From Euryodendron excelsum (taxonomy: Eukaryota > Streptophyta > Magnoliopsida > Ericales > Pentaphylacaceae): 64,000 nucleotides of DNA. Shown one piece after another: positions 1 to 13,099 of the stretch. Position numbers and translations under genes: made by a program. Below the pieces are notes generated by a model, which searched no databases, was not told where the DNA came from, and saw nothing but the letters and a program-made list of their open reading frames with translations. The stretch lies in contig CM065397.1 of NCBI GenBank assembly GCA_033060915.1, forward strand, positions 15,371,001 through 15,435,000, read 5' to 3'. Each line of letters starts with the position of its first letter. Position 1 is the stretch's first letter.

Positions 1-1189
1 ACCATTTTAAAAAATGATTTCAAGAACTCACAACCCTAAGGTGTCCCTATCTTTTTTATAGTTAGGGATTCCAAGGGAAGGTGATACATTAAGTATAACC
101 TTCAAGGTTGTCCATATTAGGGTTCCAAACCCCTAGGTGTTTTCAAATACCACTTTCAAAAGTTCTTTGAAGACAAGTTTATTAAAACACTTCAAAACCC
201 TACCTCCACGGTTTTAAAAACAAGACTGCAAAACATTTTCAAAACTCTCATGAGTTATTTCAAAGCACTTCCAAAACTCTCTCGAGTTGTTCCAAAAACA
301 TTTTAAAACCCTATTTTAAGAGCGTTTTCAAAAACTTTCAAGTTCTATTTTAAAAGCACTCCAACATCCGACTTCAAATCAAAATCCTTAAGTCATTTTT
401 CCAAAGACCACAAAGTGTTTTCAAACATTCCAAAGGCTCTAATGCGCTTTTTTTCCATTGAGCTCTTACCCGAACTACGAATGACCTGATTCTTGCCAAA
501 TGAGATACATAGGCAACCTAAAACGGTGCGGTCATAACTCTTATTTCTTCGCAAGTTTCCTTTCCAAAACTTTCCATCTATTCAAGGTTTCTATTTCAAA
601 TTCCATCAAACTACCATATTATTCAAATATTTTTCTCAAGACTTGCATCATGTGTCATTCATCCATAAAGTGATGACCAAACCCTATTTTTAAAATTCTA
701 AAGTGGATATTAAGTGAATAGTGGTAACTGGTTATTCTAGTGAGTGAACAAAAGGGTGATTAGAAATGTAGATACCGAAAGGGCGGGGTAGGGTGATGAT
801 CTTAGGATATCTTCTGTATAAGTAAACAACCCTCAGACCATAGATTTCTATTTTCGAATGACCAACATGGAGTTATTTTCAAAAAGGGCTTAAAACTTTT
901 CAAAGGTTTCCAAACAACCTATTTTCTTAAAAAGCCCTCTCTTGAGGATGTTTTTCAAAACCTTTTTCAAAAAGCATAAGTTTAATCTTCAGATTATACT
1001 TAGTTTTAGGTGCCCTAACTCACATTAAGCAAGTTAGGTGGCGACTCCTATTTTTCTATAAAGCCCTTAATCAAATCAATTTCAAGTTTAAATCTAGTCA
1101 CACTCGTCCCTCTAATAGGATGAATTCTAATGACAGAGTTCTGTACTTTTCCGAGCCGAAAGGACTTGGTCAAAAATCGAGGCGTGACA
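1..1189 (+). repeat. 5' LTR, 3' portion only
   Basis: It matches 20994-22193 almost base for base, ends in the TGACA that corresponds to the CGACA end of the 3' LTR, and is followed directly by the PBS-like site. About 3.8 kb of this LTR should lie upstream of the window. The conserved block at about 1010-1110, near the LTR end, recurs in all complete copies of the family. Confidence 0.88.
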
Positions 1190-1191
1190 GC

Positions 1192-1209
1192 TGGCAACTC
1201 TATTGGGGA
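1192..1209 (+). other. Primer-binding-site-like sequence
   Basis: TGGCAACTCTATTGGGGA starts two bases after the LTR end, at the position expected for a tRNA primer site. It resembles the TGGCGACTC...GGGGA class that I recall as the tRNA-Arg type used by Ogre-like elements. The tRNA assignment was not checked by alignment. Confidence 0.6.
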
Positions 1210-4200
1210 AACCTAGAGGGTTTGGCCATTATCATGTCTGTCCACCCTTCACTCACCCAGAATCTCCGGTTACTTTGTCCAGTTTTATCTACTTTTCAAA
1301 TTTTTTTAAGTTTCCAAAACAAATCTTATTTTCCAAAACGGTTTTCAAATAAGTGTCATCGCATGTATTCATTGCTTACATTCATGCTCTTGCATTGACC
1401 ATCCATTTTATCTTGCATCGAGTTTTTCGAAAAGTTACTAACTCTTCACTTTTTTCTTTTGTAGGTGGACCTTTGTTCACGTTTATTTATTTCATAACAA
1501 ATTGCCATGCATGTGATGAATAAACAGGATGTGATGTGTGTTGTTGTGTCTTTTCCTCCATTTTCAAAAACTCCACACACCTTTGCTGCGCTCACTTGCA
1601 TTTGCATCTCTGCATAATTACCTAGTTACGACTCTTCTAGATAAAAGGGGGAACAATATATTGACTGTGGGCGGATGCTGTGTTAGTTTCTCAGCCTACG
1701 GTCTTTTGATAGTTCCCCCGCTTGAACCACCAACCAAAGATGGAGTTCACCTTTTCGGAGGTGGACGCCGAAGCTTTGAAGGTTTGTGAACCGAGACTTC
1801 TAGGAAGCACTAATAAACCTCCAACCTCATGCTCATGTAGCATCCCATCCATTGCCAAACCTCTGCCGGATTTAGGACATGCACGTCAATTTCAAAATCA
1901 AAGAGGAAAAGCCAACCGCTTTACTTTCCTTTATATTCTGTTCAATTCATGCTGTTACTTAATTTTCGTCATTATGTTATGTATACATCTTTTCGCGTCA
2001 TAATTGCTTATGCATTGGAATTCATTTCAAGACAAGAGTTCCCAAAGTAACTCAAGTCATTGCATCTTTATGCATTTAATTAACCTTTAGAGAATGGCCC
2101 AAAGACATTCTCACTCAAATCAAGCCAACCAAAACTCCTAAGGGTACCAAGAGACCCTAAGGATTCATGGCATGCATCAAAGTTATTTCATAAAGATGGG
2201 CCCTAATCCCTCTTCGCTCACGAGAATAAGGCTGCCAAGAAGACAATGGGCAATACGAAATCAAGGTCTCTTATCGACCTCCATCGAACAAGGCAAATCC
2301 GAAAACTCAAGAGTAGTTTATAATTTCAAATGTAAAAATAGCATAGGTGACAATCCTAAGGAAAATGTTCCCTTTCCCCTTCAAATGTACTTTTAATTTC
2401 ATGTACAAAAAAAAAAAAAAGAATCAAATGCAATAAAAACTGTCCTTCCTACCTTCATTAAGTGAATGCATGAATATGTGAATGAATGAATAAACATACT
2501 CGCAAGGTACATTATTGCATATATGGGCAACCCCTTATCCCATGACGTGAGCCAACACATCATGCTTAGGCCCCCTTTCAAAGTAGGGGCACCCCTAGGG
2601 CATGCATTGTGTAAAAATTTCCAATCCAAAGGCACTAATTTCTCCTTTTTTTGTTTTTCTTTTTACATTCTCGTGTTTGCTCTCTCATCTCTAAAGGCTA
2701 AGGAGGCCAAAGGCTGAAGGAAGCATACAAAAAAGGGATCTTCTAAAATTGCTCATCTGTTGCCATTATGTTGCTCACATATTCACTATTATAATGCTCA
2801 TGCATTGATATCTATTCCAGGATAAGAGTTCAAAGAAACTCAAGTTGTTGCATTCTCATGCATTTAATCAACCGTATAGAGAAAGGGATGATTCAATCTT
2901 ATACTAATCAAACCTACCAAAACCCTTAAGGGTTTTTCAAATTCCAAGGATTCATAACATACATAGAACCATTTCTCAAGAGAGGCCCAAATCTCTCTCT
3001 GTTTATGGAGGCAGGATTGCCTAAACAAAGAAGCATCAACCGGCCTATGCTGAAGAGGTATTGTATTGCACACAGGGGCAAACCCCACCTCCAAAATGGA
3101 CTCAACATCATGCCTAGATCCTCTCAAAGTACGGACCCCCATAGAACATGCATCGCATAAAACTTTAACTCTACATGCTAACTACATTTTCTTTTTTCTT
3201 TTTCTAGGTCCAAGAGCACAGTTAAACTGATAGAATCCCTCGAGCATCTCGCCCAATTTATAATTCATGCAAAGCCATGACCCCGACACTATATTGCCAT
3301 TCCACCATACCTCAAACTCTTAAAGTCATTCCTGGGCAATCAAATGACACACACGGCAAATGGAGTGTGAAGGATGTCAGCATGATTTCAAAACTAGTTT
3401 GAGGGGTTTATTCCAGAAAAAAGGAATTTCTTTCAAACTCATCTTTTAGCTTTCAATTTAAATTTGAGCATGAAAATAACATCATTTCTCCACCTAAATG
3501 TTCTACCCCGACTTGGAGGATGGGACAACATAAGCACCACCTTCAGCAGAGACAATCTTTGACTACAAAAAAAAGGGAGAGAGAAATAGAAAATATAGAG
3601 AGAGGGGAAATATAAGAGGGGAAATATAAAAGGGTAAGAGATGAGAATTAATCACGTAACTCATTGCAATCCAAGGAGTCACCCCCAAATGATGTCCTGG
3701 CAAAGCAGCAAATAGCTACACCTTCAAAAGGAAGACTAACACACATCGGCAAGCCTGGGTTGATTAAATCTTTGAAAAAAATTAGAAAACCAAAACAAAG
3801 ATTTTTATAGTGTTTGTCTTACACATGCACAATCACTGGGGTAAATATTTAATTATGAACAGATTGATGTGCATACTTGTTTGAGGTTGAATCTTGTGTG
3901 CATGGTCACTTGCATAAATATGAGTAAATGGTTTTGATGATCTTTACCATATTGGTGATTTATGTTCAACTTAACGTACATTTCTTGAGACTTCTTAGAG
4001 TTTGGAATCCACATTTATGATCTATTTTAGCTGGTTCTGCTATTGTTAGAAATTTGTAAATTATCACACACCTAGATTGACCTTTTGTCGATTCCTTCTC
4101 CCTTCACTTATAGAAAGGGCTACTAGTGAGTGTGAGTACAGCTACTATTGTTATGTGACAAGAGGAGAAGGCTATCTACTCATGTGTGTGAAATTCGCCA

Positions 4201-5258
4201 TATCTTTATGTTTCAATGTTTCCATCATTGGAGAGATAGGGTTAGAATTCAATTAAAAAAAAAAAAAAATCATGGGACGAGACAGGTTTGACTTCTAGGT
4301 GTGTCAAGCTGTAAGCCTTAGACATAATACTCCATCCTAGATCATGCTTAGGGTTTATATTCTCATTAGTCTCTATGAAATTCACGCTTACACCACTACA
4401 TTGTCACTGATATGGTCTTGATCATCTCATGACCAATTGTGCTCATTTGGTGTGGTCTCGTGCATGTTTGATGTCGATATGTTCAAGCTAAGTTGTATAT
4501 TGATATTCATGAATTTACATTTGCCCTACATTGATTGATCATGTCTTTATAGGGCTTCTATAATTTGAAAATCTTAATGAATCTATATTTGCACCTTTAA
4601 ATAGCTTTCAAAGTCTTTTAGGACTAAGGACAGAAGCTACCTATTGCTTTGCCAAAGGGCGATATCGACCGTCACTCAAGGGCCCTATTTGGAGGAGTTT
4701 TTCTTTTCAGCAAAAGAGAGAGGGAGAGTGAGTTAATGAATTAAATCTTTGAAAGTGATGCAAATACTATCACATCCTAGCAAGAAAAGGGCAGAACCTG
4801 AAAGGGGAATCCCAATAGAAGAACAGAAGTTCAAACGACTGCCTGACCTTGAGATATAATGCTTATAACTGAACCTGAATCCTGGGGCAACCTCGGAGCA
4901 TGCATTCATTTTCATCCATTATAAAACATGTGCATTCATCAAAAGTATGGAGTGCATTAAATTCCATTCTTGTGTGTGTGTTCATCAAAAAGTATGGCAT
5001 ACATTCAATTCCATTCATGCATAAGCCTGTGTATTCATTAAAAAGTATGACATGCATTCATTTCAAACCCTGTGTAAACCCGTACATTCATTTATCCATA
5101 TTCCTGTCTAATCTGTGCATCTATCCATGAGTATAACATATATCATTCTAACTTCGTGTGAAAACTTTAAATAGCTTAATTCAATCTTTTTCAAACAGTG
5201 AAGACTGGGGCAACGCTCCACCCTTGACCTCCCAATCAACCCTGAAATAGCCTGATCC
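1210..5258 (+). other. Non-coding left interior of the large element
   Basis: No open frame here resembles a retrotransposon protein; the longest frames are under 100 codons. A module of about 0.8 kb occurs twice (from 2013 and from 2803), recognisable by a shared run around a CATTG start, an 'aagagtt..aactcaag' block and a T-rich end. From 4900 to 5130, units of 50-60 bp containing 'attcatcaaaaagtatg' repeat about three times. At 5200-5258 a repeat with 'gaagactggggcaa' begins; it resumes at 14745 on the other side of the nested insertion. Confidence 0.6.
2013..3206 (+). repeat. Two diverged copies of a ~0.8-kb internal module
   Basis: The sequence from 2013 to about 2670 aligns by eye with 2803 to about 3206 at an offset of 790 bases. 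Shared landmarks are CATTGgaAttCa/CATTGatAtcTa, the aagagttc-aactcaag block, 'gcatttaatcaacc', and a block around 'catgca' before a T-rich stretch. Substitutions and gaps are frequent, so the duplication is old or the module evolves fast. Confidence 0.55.
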
Positions 5259-5899
5259 AACATTATCGCGCCTCGGTTTTTGGGAGTCCAAGGTCCTTTC
5301 AGCTCGGGGACCTTAAAGCACGAAACTTTGTCACTAGAACTCATCCTCCTAGAAGGACGAGTGCGACTGTCGCGCCCAGATTTTTCGCACTCGAGGAATA
5401 CTCACACAAGCTGGAAAAATGCTATACTCTCTCGTTAGAACTCACCCTCCTAGAAGAATGAGTGCGACTAGGTTTGAATTAAAAATTGGGTTTGAATAAA
5501 GGGCTTTTGAAAACAATTTGGAGTCGCCACCTAACTTGATTAAGGTGAGTTAGGTCACCTAAAAATTAAGAATAATCCGAAGATTACACTCAGGGTTTTT
5601 GAAAAAGGTTTTGAAAAGATCTCCTCAAGAGAGGGTTTTTACGAAAAATAGGTTGTTTGGCAACCTTTGGAAAACATTTAGCCCTTTTTGAAAAATAACT
5701 CCGTTTTGGTCTATGAAAACGGTGATCTAGATTCGGAGGTTGGTTACGTGTAGGGAAGACACACTAAGCCATCACCCTACCCCGTCCTTTCGGTACCTAC
5801 ATGTCAATCTACCCTAGATTCACCTATGAGAGTTTTTGACTAACTATAGTTCAATCCTATCCACCTTGAAAAACAATGTTTAAAAGCGAAACTAATATG

Positions 5900-7760
5900 A
5901 TGCATGATATGCACGTGTAAGAAAAGAGAATTGAAAAATAGATTTGGAAAGAGATTGATTTGAAATTGATTGGATTTGAAAATAGATTTGAAATTGGAAA
6001 GTTTGAGAAATTAGAAATAGAAATTTGGAAATAGAATTTTGAAATTGGAATTTTGAAAATAGATTAGAAATTTGAAAAGATTGTAGAATTTGAGATTTGG
6101 AAAATGTGATGGAATTTGAAAGAAGTTGTGACCGCACCCATGAGGGTTGCTTACGTATCCTTTTAGAGGAATCAGGTTAGTCATAGTTCGGACAAAAGTC
6201 CGATTGAAAATAGAAGAGTTGATTGGAAGAAAGAGATTGAATTGGAAGATTGAGAGATTGAACTTTGATTGGAAGATTTGAAAAGACTTGACTTTGAAAA
6301 ACTTGGTTTTAGGAAACCTAGACTTAAGAAAGATGAGACTTTAGAAAGGACTTGAGATTTAAAAAGATTTGACTCGACTTGGAAGGGTTTGGAAAGATTG
6401 GATTTAGGAAAAATTCGAATTTAGGAAAGGTCTGACTTAGGAAAGCTTCAAATTAGGAAAGTGTCATTTTTGGAAAGTTTCGTTTTAGGAAAGTTTTCAA
6501 TTTAGGAAGTTTTGAATTAGGAAAATTTTGAACTAGGAAAGTTTCAGCTTAGGAAAGTTTTGAATTTGGAATGTTTTGAAATAGGGAAGTTTTGAAAATT
6601 GGAAAGTTTTGAAATTAGGAAAGATTTAACTTAAGAAAGTTTTGAATTTAGAAAACTTTGAAATTGGTAAGATTTGAAATTTGGAAAGTTTAAGATTTAG
6701 AAAGTTTTAGAGTTTTAGAAAATCTTGAGATTAGGAAAGGTCTGAATTTAGAAAAAATTTGAAAACTTAGATTTGGAAAGTTAAGATTTGAAAAGGGGTA
6801 GAATTAGGAAAGGGTTGAATTAGGAAAGATTTGGAAATTGAGTTTTAAAATTTAGGAAAGATTTTTATGTTCAAGTTTTGGAAACTTAAGATTTAGGAAA
6901 GTGAAAGATTAGGAAGGAGTTGAATTAGGAAAGAGTTGGATTTTGAAATTTAAGGAAAGATTTAAAGTCTAGGTTTAGGAAACTTATGGTTTAGGAAGGA
7001 ATTGAATTAAGAAAGGTTTGGATTAGGAAGGGATTGGATTTGGTTTCTAAAAGCAAAGGTTTGATTTTATTTTCAAAACCGGAGGATTGGATTTGGTTTC
7101 CTAAACGGAAAGATTTGATTTGGTTAGGATTTGGAAAGGGAGATTCTAGAAACCCTAGATTTGGAAAATTATAGTTTCGACGTAGAAAATAGGTTTTGGA
7201 AACATGTATAGTTTGGATGTGAAAACAAGAGGTTTTGGATACCTAGGTTTGGGGCAAAGTTTAAAAACCATGTTTTTGGAAAGAAAATTAGGGTTTCCTA
7301 ATTGTGGGTTTTAGGGCTTGACTTGGGCTCTAAGGAAAGAGGATTTTTAGATAGTGCGTTTTTAGAAACAAAGGTTTTCTAGAAGGGAATCCTAGGGAGG
7401 AGTTTTTGAAAAGTGAATTTAAAGATGGAGTTTTTGGAAAAAAATTTTAAAGAGAAAGAGTTTTTGGAAAGTGTGTTTTTGGAAACGAATATTTTAGAAG
7501 GAAAATCCTAGAGAGGAATTTTTAGAAGGAAGATTTTGGGAAGAGAGTTTTTAGAAAGATTTTTAGAGAGCGTTTTTGGAAAGTGAATTTTGGGAAAAAC
7601 ATTTTGGAAAGGAGTTGAAAAAGGGGGTTTTAAAAAATAGATTTTTGTAAAGAGTTTTTAGAAAACAATTTCGGAAAGGAGAGTTTTAGGAAAGTATGTT
7701 GAAAAAGAGATTTTGAGGAAGAGAGATTTGAAAGGAGAGTTTTTTGGAAGGTGTAAAAGA
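5900..7760 (-). repeat. Low-complexity purine-rich tract inside the nested LTR
   Basis: This stretch is made of degenerate units such as 'ttaggaaagttttgaa' (plus strand), almost free of C for hundreds of bases. It lies between the conserved terminal block of the LTR and the leader region. It is not coding; frames on either strand are short and of low complexity. Confidence 0.7.
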
Positions 7761-8641
7761 TCTCACTTTCCTAAAGCGATCCTAACCATAAGAAAGCTAG
7801 AACCACTTTAGGAAAGTGGTTTTGAAAACAACAAGATTTGAAAATATGGACCATATTGGTCACTTTAAATGTAACACTTTCCTAAAGCAATCCTAGCCAT
7901 GGAAAAGCTAGAATCACCCTAGGATTGTGGTTTTGAAAACAAGTTTTTGAAAAGGGAATTTTGATACAATTTTGAAAACAAGTTTGAAAACGATTTGAAA
8001 AACAACTTTGAAAATGGTTTTTGGAAGATACAAGATCATGATATGCACAATGCAATTTTGGGGTCGTGGACATACAAGGCTAAGGCTTCACCACATAATC
8101 AAGGGGGCCGGACCCACGTGGTCTCCGGTTAGCCTAAAGGAAAGTCCCCGACACGGTGACCCTCCGATAGTCTAATCCTATACATGGATCGGGTGTCCCC
8201 TTGTTTTAAGCATGTAAAGAAAGGGGGGGGGGGGAAGAGATGGGGGATTAAAATAGAGGAAACCCAAGTGGGTTAGGAGAGAGAAGAGAGAGGAGGAAGT
8301 GCGGAAATTTAAATGGAGAACCTACCTTGTATCTTGTTTATTTTGCGCGCCTTGCTTTCTTCAGTCTTCGTCTTGATCTTCGTCTTCAATCTTCAAGAGC
8401 TGCCTTCAATCTTCAAACTTCAGATTGCAACTCTTCAAGTCTTCGAAGGAGGGTTGAAGGTTAGTGTATGAGTGTATGGGGGTGTGTATGAGTGTATTGG
8501 AGGCTAGGGTTTAGTGTATAGTGGCTAGGGTTTGAAAAACCTAGGGAAGCTAGGGTTTAGGGAGTGCACGAGCTCTGTATATCGAATTATATAATTTTTA
8601 GACTGAGTTTACGAACCCTTTTCACGTTGGAGGAGGCTCTG

Positions 8642-8649
8642 TATTTATA
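8642..8649 (-). promoter_or_regulatory. LTR TATA box (nested solo LTR)
   Basis: On the minus strand this reads TATAAATA, preceded by a GC-rich block with 'ggcgcca' motifs. The same TATAAATAcAGgCC context occurs at the matching place in three other copies of the family, so it is the likely U3 promoter. Transcription would start about 30 bases farther along the minus strand. Confidence 0.7.
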
Positions 8650-9505
8650 GAGGTTAGACAACACTAGCGCCTGTTATAGTGGCGCCAGGCCATTTTTTGG
8701 CTTGGCGCCAGCCATTTAGGAAATGTTTAAGGTCGGCAAGCAACGTATTTTTGACTAGATTTGGGCACTTATACTAGTGACTACCATGCAATTTTTAGCC
8801 TGGCTTCACTACGAGTGGCTCCGAAAAGTTCAGGAATGATCTGAAGGAGCCGGGAATGACCCGGAAGGCCAGAAGGGAGCAGGAACACTTAAAATAGTGT
8901 CTTGGAGGTATTTGACTTGAAAAATGAATTCGAGATGTGTCGGAAGGGTTGACCGGGCCTTTAGGGGCAAAACGGTCAATCGGATCGGGAAACTGCCAAG
9001 ACGGACTCGGACTGTCCCGAAAGAAGACTTGGGGTCTAGAAAAATTATTCAGAATGTTCTCAGAGGTTGCCGGTTTGATTCCCAGAGCCGGCGTGGTCGG
9101 AAAAGGAGACCGACCTACCAGGGGCAAAATGGTCATTTTGTACCAAGTTGGCCGGAACTGACTCGGAATGATCCGGAAAGATAGAAGGAGGTTGAGAACA
9201 CTATAAAAAGCATTCTCAGGAAGTTATCGGTTTGATACCCAGAGCCGGTGTGGTTCCCAGGGCATTTGGATGCCTAGGGGCAAAATGGTCATCTTGACCG
9301 GAAAGTCTCGGAAAAGGTCCAAAGGGCTGTTAGTCATTTTTCACCGAAGTGGGCTAACAGACACTGGTATTGACCTGCATTTTGAGTGTTTCCGCCACTC
9401 TGACGGTGGTCGTCGTGACACAGGGGTTTGTTGGCAATTCCCTATATCGACCTATTTGTGAGTATTTCCGCTACTTTAATGGTTTTATTAGTAGTTTCAC
9501 TACTT

Positions 9506-10040
9506 GGACAGTCTCGATGAATAAACTGTCTCGAGAGAGGGATTGGAAAGGGGACTTACCGTCTTCGAAAAGACGTGCCTGGATTGGAACCGTCTCGAGG
9601 AATAAACTGTCTCGAGACAGGGGTTGGAAAGGGCTCTTATCGTCTTAAAAAAGACGTGCCTGGACTGGAACCGTCTCGAGGAATAAACTGTCTCGAGAGA
9701 GGGATTGGAAAGGGGTCTTACCGTCTCCGAAAGGACGTGCCTGGATTGGAACCGTCTCGAGGAATAAACTATCTCGAGAGAGTGATTGGAAAGGGGTCTT
9801 ACCGTCTCCGAAAAGACGTGCCTAGATTGGAACCGTCTCAAGAAATAAACTGTCCCAAGAGAGGGATTGGAAAGGGGTCTTATCGTCTTCGAAAAGACGT
9901 GCCTGATTTGGAACCGTCTCGAGGAATAAACTGTCTTGAGAGTGGGATTGGAAAGGGGACTTACCGTTTCCGGAAAGACGTGCCTGATTTGGAACCGTCT
10001 CGAGGAATAAACTGTCTCGAGAGTGGGATTGGAAAGGAAA
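9506..10040 (-). repeat. 81-bp tandem array, about 6.6 copies
   Basis: The anchor 'ggaacc' recurs at 9586, 9667, 9748, 9829, 9910 and 9991, exactly 81 bases apart. Each unit holds two short inverted repeats: a GTCTCGAG...CTCGAGAC pair around an 11-base spacer, and GTCTTcgaaAAGAC. Because 81 is a multiple of three, open frames run through it on both strands (175 codons on plus at 9575-10102); these are artefacts of the period, not genes. Confidence 0.9.
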
Positions 10041-11469
10041 GGACAATGCCCTTAAGGGCATTTTGGTCATTTTGCCTCTATTTAGGCCTGGTGGGCCCGT
10101 GAAGTGATGGAAAGATGGGATTTGGACTTAGAAAATCGATTTCGATTGGAATACGCCCACAATGACTCGAAAACAAGTCTGGACGGAGTGTAGACTGCCG
10201 AGCGGTCAAAAATGGGGTGCTTACAGCGACTAGGTTTGAAAATTGGTTTGACTAAGGGCTTTTTTAGAAAAAATAGGAGTCGCCACCTAACTTGATTAAG
10301 ATGAGTTAGGTCACCTAAAACTAAGCGCTAATCCAAAGATTAAACTTAGGGTTTTTGAAAAAGTTTTTGAAAACTCCCTCAAAGAGAGGGTTTTTAATAA
10401 AATGGGTTGTTTGGTAACCCTTGGAAATACTTAAGCCCTTTTCTGAAAATAACTCAATTTTGGTCATTTGAAAATAGAAATCTATGGTTCAGGGGTTGGT
10501 TATGTGTAGGGAAGATATCCTAAGGTCATCACCCTACCCTTCCCTTTCAGTACCTACATGTCTAATCACCCTTTGTTTACTCACTAGAATAATCGGTTAC
10601 CATTGTCCACTTAATATCCACTTTAAAACTTTGAAAATGGAGTTTAGTCATCACTTTTCGGATGGATGATGCATGATGCAAGTTTTTTTTAAAGAAGTTT
10701 AAAAATAACGGGGGTTTTGAAAGAGTTTGGAATAGAAACTTTGAATTGATTGGAATTTTTGAAAAAGGGATTGAAGTTGAAATAAAAGTTATGACCGCAC
10801 CATTTTAGGCTGCCTACGTATCTCATTTGGCGAGAATCAGGTCATTTGTAGTTCGGGCAAGAGCCTGATGGAAAATAGGCACATTAGGGCTTTTGGAAGG
10901 TTTGAAGACACTTTGGGGTCTTTAGAAAAGTTTGAGACACTCTAAGGTCTTTGGAAGTTGAAGACTCTTTGTGGTCTTAGAAGTTTTGCCTTGAAATTGG
11001 ACGGTGGAGTATTTTGAAAATATTTTTGGACCAACTTGAGGGAGTTTGGAAAAATACTTTGGCATGTCTCAAGAGAACTTGAAAGTGTTTTTGAAGTCTT
11101 GTTTTGAAAACCTTGGAGGCATGATTTTAGAATGTTTTGATGAATTAATTTTGAAAGTAGTTTTTGGAAATGGCTAAGGGTTTGGAATCTTAATATAAAC
11201 AACCTTAGATGTTGCTCTTGATTTATCACTTGTCTTTGGAATCCCTAACCATAAGGGGGCTAGGGACCCCTTAGGTTCGTGACCTTTTAAAAATGTTTTG
11301 GAAATGTCTTGAAGATGAAGTGTAAGAACATTAGAAGAGTTTTTGGAATTGGGTTCTTGAAATCATGGGAGTGGGAAGTTTTGGAAAAATAGGTTATGAG
11401 GATAATTTGAAAGTTTGAATGATCATTTAGAAAAGGGTTCAAGAGTTGGAACCTTGAAGTGTACTAATC

Positions 11470-11710
11470 TAGGTAGGGTTAGCCTAGGGTTAGGGGTAAC
11501 CTGAGGTTAACTAATTTGGGTTAGGTAACTAGGATAGGGTTAACCTAAGTTGAGTGAACTAGGGTCTAGTTAACCTAGGGTTAGATACCTAGGGTCAAGT
11601 TAACCTAGGGATGGGTAACTAGGGTCAAGTTAACCTAGGGTTGGATAACTAGGGTCAAGTTAACTTAGGGTTAGATAACTAGGGTCAAGTTAACCTAGGG
11701 TTAGATTGTA
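11470..11710 (-). repeat. 30-bp tandem array with CTAGGGTTAAC core
   Basis: The string 'agggtcaagttaacctaggg' starts at 11591, 11621, 11651 and 11681, a strict 30-bp period, with more degenerate copies to the left from about 11470. A complementary, less regular version is at 20440-20770 in the 3' LTR. It is part of the LTR and not telomeric DNA. Confidence 0.85.
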
Positions 11711-12957
11711 GAATGGTTTTAAAAGTTGGTTTGATGCATTCTTGGAAAGAGTTTTTGAAAAACAAAACATGTTATGCCATGGACCTTGGTTGGCAATCTT
11801 TTTGAAGATCATTTCCATGAAAATTTTGACTCTAGCCAAGAGTATGGTTTATATGGTTGGTGATTGGAAACCATTCCAAGGAAGGTTTTCTTATGGCCAT
11901 TATAACCTTCATCTTGACAAGAGTGGGTGTTTCAAAAATCAACATAATGATGGCAATTTTTAAAAAATCATTTTTGATGTAAAGATGGAGATAATGTATT
12001 TTTGAAAATTATCTTTTGAGAAGAATTTTGAAAACCACTTTTCAAGGGGACCATTCCATCAAGAAAGGGTTCATACGGCTAAACAAAAGGGAAACCACTC
12101 AAAAGAGGGTTCCAAGGGGCTATTCCAACCACTACACTTAAAAGAATGAAAATCTTGAAAATTAGAGAATTAGAATGCAATCCTTATGCAAATTAAAATG
12201 TCATGATACCAAACTGAAAGTTAAGGGATTAGTAGGAGGTCTTCTAAGGCATAATTCTTAAAATCTCATCCTGCACTTCAAGTGGCCAATTCTTAGAACA
12301 ATTTTTGAAAGAAATATAGAGCTTGAAGATGGCATGAGAATAAGAACAATGTAAGCATTGTAGAGTATGACAATAAGCATAAAATGAAGCCAAGCACACA
12401 AGACATGATCAAAATAGTAATATGCAAGGGGTCATGATTCACATACAAGGCTTTTAGGCTACACCACATAAACAACGGTGGCTAGTGAGAGGTCATACCA
12501 TCTTAAAGTAGGCTAGTGAGAGGTCTCCCTACACGGTGGCTCTCACTTGCTTTCCTCTAGGCATGATCTAAGAGCCCTCTTGGTTCAAGCATGCAAGAAA
12601 GGAGGGTTGAAGATGAGGATTAAAATAGAGAATAACCTAAGTAGGCTAGGAAGGAGAAGAGAAGAGTGGGGGAGAGCACAAATATAAAATGGATACCACC
12701 TTTTGCCTTCAACACACTTGTAGTCTTCAATGGATGTTTGATTGGAGCTTGAGTGACTTCAAGAGGGCTTAAAAGGCTAGAGTGGAGTGTGTAAGTGTGT
12801 GTGAGGCCTTGTATGTGGAGTGTATAGGCTTGAGAGAGGTAGAATCTAGCCTAAGTATTGGAGGGGTGAAATATATATAAGGATTCGAGTTTCTGGACTG
12901 ATTTCACCAGAACTTCACATCAATTTCGGACTTGAAATATACAAAGGGGGAGACCTT

Positions 12958-12965
12958 TATTTATA
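12958..12965 (-). promoter_or_regulatory. LTR TATA box (outer solo LTR)
   Basis: It reads TATAAATA on the minus strand in the same context as at 8642, 19045 and 62845. On its upstream side (about 12985-13005) is an inverted repeat around 'gcgcatgt...acatgcg', matching the palindrome upstream of the TATA box in the 3' LTR. Confidence 0.7.
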
Positions 12966-13099
12966 GGCAATTTGGAACAGGCCTAGCGCATGTGCTACAT
13001 GCGTAGGTACTGTTCCATTGCTAAAATGACATGTGGCATCTATTGTACTGGATAAATCTCAACTGTTGATCGAAAGTCAGTCGATCTGATCAAAATTTG

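Larger units (their letters stand above)
5368..10225 (-). mobile_element. Solo LTR nested in the outer solo LTR
   Basis: It runs from TGTCGCGCCC at 5368 to GTGCTTACA at 10225 and is bounded by GCGAC at 5363-5367 and 10226-10230, a perfect 5-bp target duplication. Its ends match the other LTRs of the family read in reverse, but its middle has diverged: it holds a long GGAAAG-rich stretch and an 81-bp tandem array absent from the 3' LTR. It inserted into the terminal part of the outer LTR, so it is the younger of the two. Confidence 0.92.

Noticed and set aside
9050..9260. tRNA-like 'ggtttgattcccagagcc' and 'ggtttgatacccagagcc'
   Set aside because: They resemble a T-arm/B box, but no acceptor stem, D-arm or anticodon arm can be drawn around them; they are LTR sequence.
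9575..10102. 175-codon plus-strand frame and long minus-strand frames at 9500-10070
   Set aside because: They arise because the 81-bp repeat is a multiple of three; both strands stay open and the protein is only a 27-residue repeat.
11470..11710. Interstitial telomere repeat
   Set aside because: The unit is 30 bp and CTAGGGTTAAC-based, not TTTAGGG, and recurs in another LTR copy.
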